Shown: positions 1 through 11,345, counted from the first letter of the stretch. The stretch is 64,000 nucleotides of DNA from Linanthus parryae (GCA_023055425.1 JALGPY010000004.1:111021504-111085503), one strand, 5' to 3'. Translations and numbers: made by a program. The notes: generated from the sequence alone by a model not told the origin.

Positions 1-866
1 GGTGCTTTGGATGTTGTGAGTCACGATTGTTATTTTCTTACTTCATCCTTGTCATTTTGTATTTTTATTAGAAGAAACTTCAATTATGATGCATACTTTT
101 GTGCAAAACATGCTATGCTATTGACAGAATTCAAGGAGATATGGTTGTAATCTCCTTCTTGTTGTATTTGAGCTGTGATAGCCCCCTGTTTACTTTCCTA
201 TCTTTAACGAATAGCTTCCATTTTTACAAGATTCATAGGGGCTGCTCCTTTAGCAAAGCTTGAAATAGTACTGGTAAATCTATATTTTGATAACTAAAGT
301 TCATCCTTTTTATCGCACATGCATGCTGGGCAAATTCATCTTCGTCGTCTTCTGGTGTCCATAACCTTCAGTGGTCCTGAAAGACAGCTGCTAGATAGAT
401 GGGCTCTAGTTCCATCAATGCGGTTCTGTCCCCATAACATTATATCTGAATGATACCCTCCTCCTCATGATCACCACCCCCTTGAGTGGCCTTCTTCTCC
501 TGATGTCCCAAGTTCCAGGCCAATGAAATGAGGAAGTGAAGGAATATTTCAGTGATGTTGTTAATCATAAGAAAGAATTAATGGTAAATCTGTCATTTGA
601 CAACCAAAGTTAATCCTTTTTATTGCACATGCTGGGCAACTTCATCTTCGCCGTCTTCTTCTGGTGTCCACTCCTGCCATCACCTTCAGTAGTACTTGAA
701 TGACAGCTGCTTGATGGGCACTACTTCCATCTGAATGATATTATCTGAATGATACCCTCCTCATGATCACCATCCCTTGAGTGGCCTTCTTCTTCTGATG
801 TCCAAGCACTAGGCAAATGAGATGATGCATCAGACGTCCAAGTAGATACACGGCTTCAAATAAACT
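1..866 (+). pseudogene. Decayed 3' remnant of an F-box/FBD gene and its downstream flank
   Basis: No open gene remains. The stretch matches, with many small indels, the DNA that follows the F-box/FBD genes elsewhere in the window (about 10,380-10,980, 30,050-30,400, 46,040-46,430 and 49,640-49,980). About 60 bases near 224-283 resemble the end of the FBD-gene third exon (encoding AAPLAKLEI-like residues) followed by its GT donor. The rest is intron-like and downstream sequence. I infer it is the tail of a further F-box module lying left of the window. It ends abruptly near 866, where an antisense retrotransposon fragment begins. Confidence 0.6.
273..826. repeat. Local direct duplication, offset about 310 bp
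   Basis: Two diverged direct copies (about 273-533 and 583-826) share the order GGTAAATCT, CCTTTTTAT, ACATGCTGGGCAA, GATACCCTCC and GAGTGGCCTTCTTC. The duplication is specific to this remnant; the other remnants carry the block once. Confidence 0.55.
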
Positions 867-2033
867 TCCCATAGTTATTATAAGTGATGATCGATTGCCA
901 ATTTCATAACTTCGCCATAGTCGGACTTACAAATAAGTTATCGTGTCCCTTAGTGATACGGGTCAACCGTATCGTACGAGTCAATATTATTATTACGATT
1001 ATTAATATTATTTATTTAGAGTTAGTTGAGTAATTAGTTAGTTTTATTATTATTATTTATTTAATTGGTTAGTAGACTGGGCTTGTCAAATTGTCCGTAG
1101 GAGTCTAGGGTTAGTTTTATTTTTCTATTTAAGCAAGTGTAGTCTTTATTTATTTTTCATCGAATGAATTGATTATGAGAAGAAATCTTTATTCGGTCAA
1201 TCCTTAGTTTGTTAGAATAGCGCCGTAGGCTACAAGCTATGTGGTTAGTTTTTGACGATTTTTACACAATCGTCAGCCCCCATACCTTTACGGTATCACT
1301 TAGCTTCCTCAACAACTTCACTAAAACAAAGAAGTGGATGACCTTCTAGCCTCTTAATGACATTGGTTGGCGTCACCCTGATATGTCGAACCGGCCGGGG
1401 TCGGCTTCGCCTTGCCCACCTGCTGCTGTTGTTGGTCCTGCAAAGGCGGCGGCGGTGGAAGATCTTCGAGCGGCTGCTGGGTTCTCTTTTGGAGGTCAAT
1501 GAGGGCTTCTTGTGTGGTGGTCTGACCAGCCTCCAACTTAGTCAAAACGCAGCTGAATATCTTTAATTTCCTCAAATAATTGCTCTAGTTTATTTGTACG
1601 AGTTTCTTCTATGTTCGTCACGATTTGATCAGTTGAGGATGGTGAAGCTCAATGAATGCGACAGTTGATAGTAAGAAGCTATCCGGTTCGGGTGATTCGA
1701 GATCATCCGGTCTCCAATTGATAGCAATTCGAGAAGCTATCGGTCTCCACACACACGAAACACACACGATAACACGAAACTAACTTTGAGTATTTTATTG
1801 ATGATGTGAAATAAGAACTGACAAGGGTATAAATAATCTAGACTCTTAACTCTAACTTAGACGGTTCAAGTCTATGGGCCGAGAAAGAACCGACAAAAAA
1901 ACCTGGTTCACTAATTTAAGAATACAACGTAATTAAACTAATTAAAGAATGAATTGAGTCCACTAATCGACGCCCTATTTTTGTGATAGTTGTCGATGTA
2001 CTCTGGATGTCTAGGAGGCGTGTCCGGATATCA
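867..2033 (-). mobile_element. LTR-retrotransposon fragment: 5' LTR plus start of gag, antisense
   Basis: On the minus strand, an LTR-like block runs from 2033 (TGATATCC) to 1666 (ends CTATCA) and contains a TATA-like ATTTATACCC. It is followed by a broken reading frame (about 1655-867) with gag-like character: an acidic/charged N-terminus (NIEETRTNKLEQLFEEIK) and a proline/glutamine-rich stretch. The frame continues through CFSEVVEEAK on both sides of a solo LTR inserted at 954-1298. There is no 3' half. I see no clear primer-binding site, so the family is not assigned. The LTR end resembles those of the solo LTRs at 954 and 41,448. Confidence 0.55.
954..1298 (+). mobile_element. Solo LTR, 345 bp, with 5-bp target duplication CTTAG
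   Basis: The block begins TGATACGGGTC, ends ACGGTATCA, and is flanked on both sides by CTTAG (949-953 and 1299-1303). TG...CA ends plus a perfect 5-bp target duplication and no internal domain define a solo LTR. It lies inside the gag-like part of the antisense retroelement. It is related in ends and composition to the solo LTR at 41,448-41,781. Confidence 0.8.
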
Positions 2034-2052
2034 GACATATACCCTTATCCCC

Positions 2053-2150
2053 AAGTAACACAAATATGATACAAATAAGCTAGAATATTAAAATTTAATC
2101 TGTAAATTTTATGTAAAACAATAATTTCTCACTTCATATGTCATCATGCA
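2053..2150. repeat. Segment shared with 25,986-26,085, upstream of F-box genes 1 and 2
   Basis: About 100 AT-rich bases (AAGTAACACAAAT ... CATATGTCATCAT) recur almost unchanged at 25,986-26,085. In both places they lie upstream of an F-box gene, so they mark the start of the duplicated module. In this copy a large Helitron-like insertion follows immediately. Confidence 0.7.
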
Positions 2151-2696
2151 TTAACAGACAGCTCGGGCAAATATCGATCCGGACAACTATCGTTTAGAAC
2201 ACCAGACCAAATCAGCACAATGGCAACTATTCAAAATAGCACCACCAGAACCAACACCTCCAGGAACATCCGACACACCGGAGAAATAACAGAATGTAAG
2301 CTTTTCTGCCACGCTGCCTATGCGACGACATAAGCACACGTCTTTGGGTGTAGAAATCCACGAGATGGAAAGAATGAAAAAATGAAGCGGGAAAACATAT
2401 AAAACCACCAGCAAAGTACAACCCACCAATTGAAAGAAACACGTATAACCGAAACGATCAATATAATATCCCAAATCACACAAACAATATAAACATTACG
2501 AATCACCTCCAAAACGCGAATAACTCGAAAACGCCAGCCGGTGGAAAACACCAGAAAAAACCAGAACTTGTTCACCAAAAAAATAAAAAAACGCAAAAAA
2601 CAATCAACACCACTAAACAAAAGCATGAAACCGAAAAGACACACAACGACATCAACCATAACTTCCTGCCAGAAGAACCTAAATACGAGATAATAA

Positions 2697-2955
2697 CGGG
2701 AAACTAATCAATTGGACCAAAACATCTAAACCATTAGAAACGGCGAGAAATAAAAGCCACCCTTAAAAAAACACACATACACCGGGAAACTAAGCAATTG
2801 GACCAAAACACCCGAACCATTACAAACGACAAAAGATAAATGCAGCCCCTAACAAACAAACATGCACCGGGAAGCAAAGCAATTGGACCAAAACACCCAA
2901 ACCATTATAAACATCAAGAAATAAAAGCCAACCCCAAAAACACAGAAATGCACAA
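2697..2955. repeat. Three tandem units of about 86 bp
   Basis: The motif GGGAAACTAAGCAATTGGAC recurs at about 2,697, 2,784 and 2,869, each followed by CAAAACAYCYAAACCATTA and an A-rich tail. The units are about 85-87 bp and diverged. They are part of the Helitron-like element's interior; the hAT-like insertion follows the last unit. Confidence 0.75.
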
Positions 2956-2957
2956 AC

Positions 2958-3731
2958 CAATGTTTTCAAACCCGTGGGTCAGCATACCCGTAGAGGGTGG
3001 GTAGACTCGACTCGTGACCCGTGACCCGAGACTCGCCCGGGTCACGTTTTACTTCAAATCTTCAATTTTTTATGAACACATGACTTTCACCTATGAAAAG
3101 TTGATTTTTTTGAATCTTTGATGATTAAATGCTACATTGTCTTTATGTATATAAAATTGTTTCAATGCTACGCTCTTCAAATTTAAAAGTTTTAGAATTA
3201 AGCCCAATTTGTTTATTTATTTATTTCTTTATTCATTTATATTTTTTCCTTGCATCGAGCCACTTATTTTAAGTAGGGATGTAACTAAAATTTACTAAGC
3301 TAAATTCTATATACGATATCTTAAATAAGTTCCTCAAAAAATGAAAAAGAAACTTGCATATAATCTTAATCAATGTGTTCCGTTGATATTTAAACAGTCA
3401 TCGGTGTGGTTGATCGGATATTTGTCGTTCTAGTTTATCTCTTAATCTTGTGATAATTCAAGTGGTTCATCAGTGTTTTAAGGTGGGTGATTATATACCC
3501 CTTTTTTTGTGCACTAAAAGATCAAAAAACCTCATAAAACTACACTACTTTCACAATGAGTTGACTCGGTAAACCCGCGGGTCAACTCGCGGGTCTACGG
3601 GTTTGACGGGTTTGCACGGGTTTGCTGCGGGTTTGTCAGCCACCGGGTTTTCGAGTGGGTCAACCCGATGGCCCATGTAGACCCGTAAACTCGTTAAACC
3701 CGCAGGTCAACCAGCGGGTTTGACAACCTTG
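2958..3731. mobile_element. hAT-like non-autonomous element, 774 bp, 8-bp target duplication
   Basis: The ends are imperfect inverted repeats: left CAATGTTTTCAAACCCG, right (reverse complement) CAAGGTTGTCAAACCCG. GCACAAAC is repeated exactly on both sides (2,950-2,957 and 3,732-3,739). An 8-bp duplication and CA...TG ends are typical of hAT transposons. The subterminal regions are rich in ACCCG/CGGGT repeats on both sides, as expected for transposase-binding clusters. No transposase is encoded. Confidence 0.8.
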
Positions 3732-3999
3732 GCACAAACCCCAAACACAATATAACAACAACTCTTCTGGAAAATAACAACATCAATGAAACTCAAAGGG
3801 AAAAAACATATGTGCGCTTGCATAAACCCCACAGAAGCAAAAAACAACAATTAGCAGCGAAGACATACCTGCGACCAAAACTGATTCAAACTTCAAAACA
3901 AAGATCTTCAAACCCAACAAACAACAAAAACAAAACTGCATGTAAATTAAGCGCACACAGAGAAAGGTTTATATTCGTAGTTTTCGATGCATTTACATG

Positions 4000-5345
4000 T
4001 TTAGGCCAAGTTTTGATAATTGGATCATAATTGAGCATTTGATCGTAAATGTTGAGTCCGGGTACTTTTTCACGTATTTTATGCTATATTTGTATCATTT
4101 GATCTTGCAGTATGTTTTAGTGTTGTGGATTTCAGGAACCGGGAGCTTGGAGCGATGATCTTGGATTGGAAGTGAACTTCGGAAAGTGAAATTGCTCAAG
4201 AGATGCTCGGAATTGAAGACGAAGAAGGAAGAAACAAGAAAAAGAGTCAAAGAAGAAGATTTCCAGACTTGTTCATACGAACAGACAAGTGTTCATACGA
4301 ACACTTATACTTAGTAGAATTTTGGAGCTCGAAATCAAAAGTGTTCGTACGAACAATCCGACTGTTCGTACGAACAGAAGTATAAATTCGGCTATTTTGG
4401 GGCTGTTTTGTAATTTTTTAAAAGTTACAAGCTTTGGGGCTGTTTTAGACCCTAGGAATCCGTCCCTAGGAGTATTGGAACGATAGTGGAGCTTTGAAAC
4501 AACTCTTGGGAGCTTTTGGAGTGTACTTGGATTCGTTGGATTCTTCGTTTTGATTTCTAAACTCTTTCTCTTCTTTAGTTTTGGATTCATGATCAATAAA
4601 CTTGTTATTTTGATCATGTATTGTAGTAGCTAAACCCTCTTTATCCGGAATTCTCGTTTGGATATCTAGGGTTTTGGTATGAACATGTCGTTTTGAGATT
4701 ATGATTCACGTTTAGACTTAATTATCACGTTATTCTATTATTATGAATAGTTAATGTGAAATCTCTATCTCTCTTGCGCGTAGCTAACGTAGGATTGATC
4801 TTAATTAGAGTTCATGTGGTAACTCCGTGAGTTCTATTCGGAAAATTGAACTATTCACTTGATTGTATTACTACTTGGTAACTCGGTAGTGTTGATTAGG
4901 ATCGTAAAGTAGAATAACGAACACAATGCATGCCTAACATTAAATTAGACTTGGTAACTCGGTTTAATTTGACATTAGACATAGACAACTCACTTGGTAA
5001 CTCGGTGAGTTGAATGTTGCTTGATTAATAATAGAAGACATGTTAGTGTTTCATGAATCAAAGCATAAGTTCATACCATCCCTAGTGAACCTAGAGCGAA
5101 TTCCCGGTATTTGCCTCTTATTCGTAACTTTACAAAACGTTCTTTGTTAATCGTGAATCAATTCACTCGGTTAATTGAGAATACATTCATTTTCGTTTTA
5201 GTAGAATTAGTAACAAAAATCCATTTGCTAGCCCACACAAGGTTAAGAATCAATAACTAGCTTACATAGAAGTCCCTTGGGTTCGACAACCCGGATATTC
5301 GGATATTACTACACACGACGGCCATACACTTGTGGTTGGAGCATG
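4000..5345 (+). mobile_element. Probable LTR or LTR fragment of a Ty3/gypsy-type element
   Basis: This 1.3-kb insertion differs in composition from the A-rich DNA on both sides. It contains repeated GTTCGTACGAACA-type palindromes (4,270-4,380), repeated ACTTGGTAACTCGGT motifs (4,800-5,010), and a terminal passage CCTTGGGTTCGACAACCC near 5,275. That last passage resembles the conserved 3' part of Athila-like plant LTRs as I remember them. I could not find an exact TG...CA pair with a target duplication, so the boundaries and family are tentative. Confidence 0.4.
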
Positions 5346-5763
5346 TCAGTTAAATACAGACGAAGAAACAACAGAGGAAATGACCATACCTGTCCAGAGA
5401 GAAAACGCCTATCAACAGTCGGGAACCAAACGAGCAATTTAGAAACTTATAAATGAACAATATGTATCCAACAATATACAACAACGTGTCACAACCAGAT
5501 GGGAATACAACATATGAAGACACGTAAAAGCGTCCAACATGAAGAGGAACCAAAATACCGTAAAACCTGTCTATTTCACACTATCACAAAAGTACAATGC
5601 GCAATCAACAACAAACGGTGGGCAAGAATTCCCAAATTCCCGGTCATTGAATGCGAAATGACCAAGAAACCCCATTCATTAGATATTAATTGCATCATAA
5701 AATAACGACAATGGCAGAATACAGACGAGGGCACCACACTCAAGAGGACTCCCAAATTTGGGC

Positions 5764-6600
5764 TAAGGTTTCTCGATCAAACAACCCTGCAGATTAACAA
5801 TAACTACGGACATACCAACATAACATACACAGAACCCAAACTAAGGGTGGGTAAGGACGTCATTTCGCAATCAAAATCAAACGAAAAACAACCAATTGAC
5901 GGGACGTAAAAGTCCCTTCCAATGAAATCAATTAACACCCCGCAAAGCTACAAGGGTAGGAGAAACCGAAGGACAAAAACGTCATTACGCAAATGCATCC
6001 CAGGTGAGCGACCCCAACAACCACAGATATTACAAAAATACCACGGCCAATTTGCAAATCAAAGAGCAAAATAGCGAAGGGCAGCGAGGACAATTCCTCC
6101 TCCAACCGAAGGGTAAGGACGTGAATGCGAAATCAATCACAAATGGAATGCGAAATGACCGGGAAGCCCTCTACATTTGACATTAAAAACATCATAAAAT
6201 AACTACAATGGCAGAATACATACGGAGGCACCACGGTCAACATAACTCTCAAATTTTGCCTAAGGTTTCTCGATCAAACAACCCAACCAGATTCACAATA
6301 ACTACGGATATACCAACATAACATACGTAGAATCCAAACTAACGTTGGGAAAGACTGTCATTTCGCAACCTAAAGCACACGAAACAAGGGCACTGCGCAA
6401 CCAACAGCAACAGAAGCGCGAAATGACCGGAAAAGCCTCTGCAGTTCACATTAATTGCATCGTCACAAAACTATAATGACAGAATACAGACGGGGGCAAC
6501 ACTGTCATTAGCGCTCCCAAATTTCGCTTATAGTTTCTCGATAAAAAAACCCACCAGATTCACAATAATTACGAACATACCAATTGCAGATACACAAAAT
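5764..6600. repeat. Dispersed direct repeats inside the Helitron-like element
   Basis: A block beginning AGGTTTCTCGATCAAACAAC and continuing with an 'agattcacaataactacgga / cataccaacataacatac' type sequence occurs near 5,764, 6,261 and 6,530. Motifs such as GCGAAATGACC also recur. The copies are diverged and not evenly spaced. There is no gene in 5,345-6,897; short ORFs here are by-products of the biased composition. Confidence 0.6.
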
Positions 6601-6930
6601 TTAAAACTAACGGAGGGCGCGAAGGTCACTTCGCAATCTAATGCAGACGGAACACACCCAATCAACGAGACGTAAAACTCCCTGCAAATGGAGCCAATTC
6701 ACGTCCCCCAAAGCCACAATGGCACGCGGAGCCGAAGGACAACAAGGTCATTCCGCAAGGCACCCCAGGAGAACGCCCACAACAATCACCGTTATTACGA
6801 AAATACCACGGTCAATTCGGAAATCAAAGAGCAAAATTCAAAAGGACAGAGTAGACAATTCTTAACTCCAAAATCGCTTTGCCTCTATTAGTATAGCACA
6901 TAGAAAAGCTCCACGAAAATCATTTCGGGC

Positions 6931-7007
6931 TACCTCTGTGTCACTTTGACCCGGTAATTTGGAGCAGAGACGAAGACGGATGGGAACAAAGAGTAGAGAC
7001 GGAGTGG
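6931..7007. mobile_element. Internally deleted Stowaway-like element
   Basis: The start (CTACCTCTGTG, then CACTTTGACCCGGTAATTTG) and end (GAGACGGAGTGG) match the termini and core of the Stowaway-like family seen intact at 7,010-7,200, but the middle is missing. It abuts the next element at a shared TA. Confidence 0.5.
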
Positions 7008-7009
7008 TA

Positions 7010-7200
7010 CTACCTCTGTTTCTTTCTCTTTCAGTATACTTCATTTTTTGTCACTATGCACTTGATCACTTTGATCCGATAATTTGATTAGTAAAACGAT
7101 GCAAGAATTTGATAATTATTGCATGATTTTGTGTTGGGTTCGAAGGTCAAATTACAAGTAAAAAAGTCAAACCACGATGAAAGAGAAGAAACGGAGATAG
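7010..7200. mobile_element. Stowaway-like MITE, 191 bp
   Basis: Inverted ends CTACCTCTGTTTCTT and AAGAAACGGAGATAG are flanked by TA on both sides (7,008-7,009 and 7,201-7,202), as in Tc1/mariner-type Stowaway MITEs. The core holds the CACTTTGA(C/T)CCG and AAAACGATG motifs common to the copies at 26,554, 29,648, 39,679, 51,850 and 56,884. Confidence 0.75.
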
Positions 7201-7626
7201 TACTACACTCTGACCATGGGGGTTGAGAAAGTTCAAAAACAGTGTCAATAAGGCACTCGAAAGATTAATCTGAAGTCCAAAGGAGCTTCTGGAGCGAAGA
7301 AGAAAAAAAGGTATGATCTCCGAACCCAGATAGATCTCCACAGACAATGCCTCTTCTGATTTTTCAGCAAATTTGAATTACAAGCTCACTGAACCCTAAT
7401 GCTAACCCACCGCCAACCACCGTGCTAGAAACCCAATATTATCGGGCTATGTCAGATTTGGTTTGGGCTTCAGCTATATAGTGGTAAACCCAGGCTCGAG
7501 GTGACTCTGAAGTTGCCTGTGATAAGCCCTAAATATTTCAATCTTAGACCATTAATTTGCTCTGTCTGTCTGTGCAGGATTTTGTCAATTGCACTCGTCA
7601 TATTACTTTACTACTGCCTCTCAGCT

Positions 7627-9356
7627 ATGGTAGCCAACTCTCTGTGTGAATTACAGGTTCTCTCAGTTTTTCATTCTTTTGATCTAAATTGGCACTTCAT
7701 GGTTGCTCGCTTTAGAGATTACAAATCACATTCATGTCCTTTCTATAATCATTTCTTTTTTCCTACTCGGAACTTGGAGGTCTGTTTATTTGTTATTATC
7801 TTAGTTCAATTGATTCGGTAAACAGGGTGGTGATGATAACTTTGGGGACAGGATTAGCCAGCTCCCTGATGAGATTCTGGTTAGCATCCTTTCTCGTTTG
7901 CCGATTAATGAAGCAGGAAGGACTAGTGTCCTCTCGGGTAGATGGCGGAACTTGTGGAAAGGGATTACCCTTTTGAACTTTGATGCCCCAGAAGAGTTAG
8001 ATGAATTATCACAGCGTTTTCCGACCGATGAGAACCGATGTGAACTATATCTCGCGAGGTTCATGTACGTGAGACGGGTCAATGAGATTCTGAGGTTGCA
8101 TGAGCGCCCTACTGTGGAAGAGTTTAGAATCCAGTTTGAACTGGATGCAAGTGATGGCAGCCACATTGACGAGTGGGTGAAGCTAATGATACTGAAAAGA
8201 GCAAAGACAATAGAGATAGACTTGGTCTCGGATTTCGGTAAAGTTCTCTACAGTCCTTCCCCCGATTGTTATCAATTCATCAGGAGTCCATCAAACTTGT
8301 CAAACATCACGTGCCTTAGAAGTCTTAGTCTTGTTTCTGTGAATGTCAGTGGAGAACTTGTTGAGTACTTTCTATCCAATTGCCCCCTTCTGGAGAGCTT
8401 GTCTATTACTTCCTCGCAGCATCTACTCAGACTACAAGTTGCTGGTCCTTCCCTCCCGTTGAAGTACTTAAAGATTTACACATGCGATTCATTAGAGTGC
8501 ATTGTGCTTTCTGCCCCTAATCTTGTGATATTTGAATACTTTGGGAATCAAATAAAGTTTATTATGGGTAACAACGCTCTACTCTCCAAGGTACAACTTT
8601 TGGAGTATTGCACAATGTCCGGTCGTTTATGTGCAGTAACAAGTAGTCTTAGTCTGTTTTCGAGCTGCTTCTCACGATTAGAGACCCTTTGGATGAGCAT
8701 GCCGTCTCAGGTAATAAACCAATGTGTTATTCTTCTATTGAGTTCTTATTCTTCTCTCACCCTTGTTGCTGGCATGATCAACCTTTTAACATATTTTCAT
8801 ATTTTTTCTGTTTTGTTCATGTAAACAGTATGGGTCGAATATGCCCCAAGCTGGCGAGCTCAGAAACCTTAAGCATCTTGTATTGGCAATTGATTTGAGG
8901 CATGATACGAGGCTTCTTGATTTTACTAGATTTATAGCGGCCGCTCCATCTCTAGCAAAGCTCGTATTGGTGGTAAATCTATTTCTTGTAACTTAAGTTC
9001 AGCCTTTTAATGTGCACATGCTGGGAAAATTGATGGGTGGCTTTTCGTTGTCGTGTTTGTAGTTTACTCCGTCGGTGCCAATGGAAGATGTGATAGAAGA
9101 GCCTGTGATCCAACCGCATGAGTTCCTCAAAGAAGTGGGTATACGTTGGAAATGTGGCGATCGGCTATGTTTTGAGATTGCAAGGTACCTGGCAAAGGTT
9201 GCAACTAATCTTGAGGAGATGGTTGTTGATATGTGTTCTCCACTAAACAGTGACATGGAGGATTTTGAGGAGATAGTGCAAACTGTAAACATGCGAAATC
9301 ATACCGAGTGGCTGAAGGACGCTCTACCTCCTACAGCTAAGTTAACTGTTCATTAA
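7627..9356 (+). CDS. F-box/LRR/FBD protein, four exons (F-box gene 1)
   Basis: Model: 7627-7656, 7826-8710, 8829-8972 and 9063-9356, giving about 450 aa with all introns GT-AG and phase 0. Exon 1 encodes only ten residues ending SLCELQ; this micro-exon is kept in all four F-box copies and supplies the only suitable ATG, since exon 2 has no methionine before its F-box. Residues about 15-55 form the F-box (DRISQLPDEILVSILSRL ... SVLSGRWRNLW), the SKP1-binding part of an SCF ubiquitin ligase. Leucine-rich repeats follow (CLRSLSLVSVNV, LLESLSI, LKYLKIYTC), then a C-terminal FBD domain (HEFLKEVGIRW, FEIARYLAKVATNLEEMVV). The family normally recruits substrates for ubiquitination; this protein's substrate is unknown. 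The frame is intact, so it is probably functional. Confidence 0.85.
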
Positions 9357-9701
9357 ACTGATTGGAGAGTTTTCTGATGTATGTTTCAGTTTGTAGTTCA
9401 TGCAAAAAGCATGAGTCCTTGGTTTCTTTGTGATGGAGTTGCTTTAACCTGTGTTATGTACTATGAAGACCGAATTGCAATGAAAGTTGTAGTTATTTCA
9501 GAAGATTATGTAGTTGTAGTGATTTTTGTGGTCTGGTTCTGCAGTGCAGCTTCAAGAAGTTTTGGTTAATTCAAAAGCTCACCTCAACTGTTTCCCTTAC
9601 CAGTCTTCATTCAATTGCGTTTATTTTCTTCATTCAATTGTGTAATAACATCATTGGGTATTTTTAATCATAAAACTCACAGTACCTTCACGTTTTACCC
9701 A

Positions 9702-9788
9702 TGGCTTTGTGGCGTAATGGTTTCACATAGTTGCCCAAAGCCCTCCAATTTGAGAGACATGTCTTGGGTTGAACTCACCCGTGCCTTG
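9702..9788 (+). repeat. tRNA-related (SINE-like) sequence in the F-box 3' flank
   Basis: It contains a Pol III A-box-like TGGCGTAATGG and, about 55 bases later, a B-box-like GGTTGAACTCA. The best preserved sister copy is at 48,955-49,031 (TGGCGCAATGG and GGTTCAACTCC). Weaker copies lie at 45,826-45,892 and near 29,105 and 50,707, always downstream of an F-box copy, so it was inserted before the module duplicated. It does not fold as a full tRNA by eye; I read it as a SINE head or tRNA pseudogene. Confidence 0.45.
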
Positions 9789-9875
9789 GTTGAAGAATAG
9801 TTATAGGATTATAATGTAATGACGCTCTTGGTGTTTATTAAGAAACACTTTCCCATTTTACGTGTAATTCTCCCA

Positions 9876-9889
9876 GGGGGGGGGGGGGG
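9876..9889. repeat. Poly(G) run, 14 nt
   Basis: Uninterrupted G tract in the 3' flank of F-box gene 1. The matching position in sister copies (near 29,222, 45,980 and 49,110) has only short G runs, so it expanded here or is a sequencing artefact. Confidence 0.8.
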
Positions 9890-10249
9890 ATTTAAGGCTG
9901 TGGTAATAGCCTTTTTGTAGCTGATGCTCTAAAGCTGATAGGATAGGATGGGATGGAGATGGTATATGTGCTATGTGATGTGGGAATGTAGAAACTGATG
10001 CTTCTTTGCCTGTCTGACATGGAAAATCTCCCCATTTATCTTTTATTAATTTCTTGTCTATTTCCACCTCTCTATATTCTTGGCTGTCATCACTTTTGGA
10101 ATCTGTAAAGGGAGTGGAAGAAAAACAAGTCTCACTCTGGGTTTATTTGAACAAAATTTGTTGGGAGCTATTAATATCTAGAAATGGCAAGATTTTCAAT
10201 GTCATTTGTTGGGAAACCAAACACATTATTGTCCGATGAGGATTCTGTA

Positions 10250-11345
10250 GGATATGACGCAGTTATCTTTTGACGGATGCAGCAACTGATAAGAATGGCT
10301 CTAGACATCAATGCATCTGAGAAAGGACTGAAGAGCATCTAAATCTGCTCTCTACTCAGAATCTCAAGTGTGTACTCTACTGAGGTGGATGTTGTGCTTC
10401 AAGATTGTTATCTTCTTACTTCATCCTTGTCATGCTATCATTATTTTGTGTTTTTCTTAGAAGAAACTTCAATTTTGATGCATACTTTTGTGCAAAAGAT
10501 GCTATGCTGTTGACAGAATTCAAGGAGATATGGTTCTAATCTCCTTCTTGTTGTATTTGAGCTGTGATAGCCCCTGTTTACTTTTCTATCTTTAATTAAC
10601 GAATAGCTTCCATTTTTATTAGATTCATTGTGGCCTCCTTTAGCAAAGCTTGAAATACTGGTAAATCTATCTTTTGATAACTAAAGTTCATCCTTTTTAT
10701 TCCACATGCTGGGCAAATTCATCTTCGCCATCTTCTTCTGGTGTCCATAACCTTAAGTAGTCCTTAAAAGACAGCTGCTAGATAGATGGCACTAGTTCCA
10801 TCAATGCGGTTCTGTCCCCATAACATGATATCTGAATGATACCCTCCTCATGATCACCACCCCCCCGAGTGGCCTTCTTCTCCTGATGTCCCAAGTTTCC
10901 AGGCCAATGAGATGATGCATCAGCAGATATCCAAGAAGATACACAGCTTCAAACTAACTTCCCCTTATTTCCATTTGCTTCCTCTTTGCTCTATCCTCAG
11001 CTTGTCCATTGTAGGCATCTGATCTCCTTTCTTATTGACTCCGTCGTTGCCAACGGCAGATGTGACAGAAGAGCCTCCGATCCAACCGCATGAGTGCCTC
11101 AAAGAAGTGGAAAAACGTTGGTGGGATGGTGATTGGCTTGGTTTTGAGATTGCAATTTGCAAGGTACCTTGCAAAGGTTGCCATCAACCTTGAGAAGATG
11201 TTGCTTCATATCAGACGGAGGATTTTGAGGAGATATTGCAAATTGTAAACTTGTGAAATCAGACGGAGAGGCTGAAGGACACTCTACCTCCTACAGCCAA
11301 GTTAACTGTTCTGGCTAGCAATTGTGGAGAGCTTTCTGATGGATG
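10250..11345 (+). pseudogene. FBD-gene remnant (exon 3 tail and exon 4)
   Basis: The block repeats the order seen after every F-box gene. A short exon-3 tail lies near 10,620-10,665. Intron-like DNA follows, then an FBD exon (about 11,039-11,330) reading like TADVTEEPPIQPHECLKEVEKRW. The FBD frame is broken by an extra ATTTGCA-type duplication near 11,155, a deletion after the LEKMLLHI region and a TGA near 11,258. No F-box or LRR part remains. I call it a pseudogene created before the module was amplified, because the same truncated form recurs at 46,030-46,540 and 49,500-50,340. Confidence 0.75.

Larger units (their letters stand above)
2160..6897 (-). mobile_element. Helitron-like non-autonomous element hosting nested insertions
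   Basis: This block separates two pieces that are nearly contiguous in the sister module (2,053-2,150 and 7,010 onward, compared with 25,986-26,085 and 26,554 onward). Read on the minus strand, its end near 6,897 starts CTATACTAATAGAGGCAAAG, which resembles the 5' terminus I know from plant Helitrons (TCTATACTAATA...). The other end, near 2,160, reads ATTTGCCCGAGC, like a Helitron 3' region that has lost its hairpin and CTRR. There is no RepHel coding sequence. The interior is A-rich on the + strand, with short repeats and no credible ORF. A hAT-like element (2,958-3,731) and an LTR-like block (about 4,000-5,345) sit inside it. Confidence 0.5.

Noticed and set aside
2187..2659. Hydrophobic minus-strand frames of about 100 codons, resembling membrane proteins
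   Set aside because: They come from a T-rich strand of the Helitron-like interior, which has no codon bias and no counterpart elsewhere.
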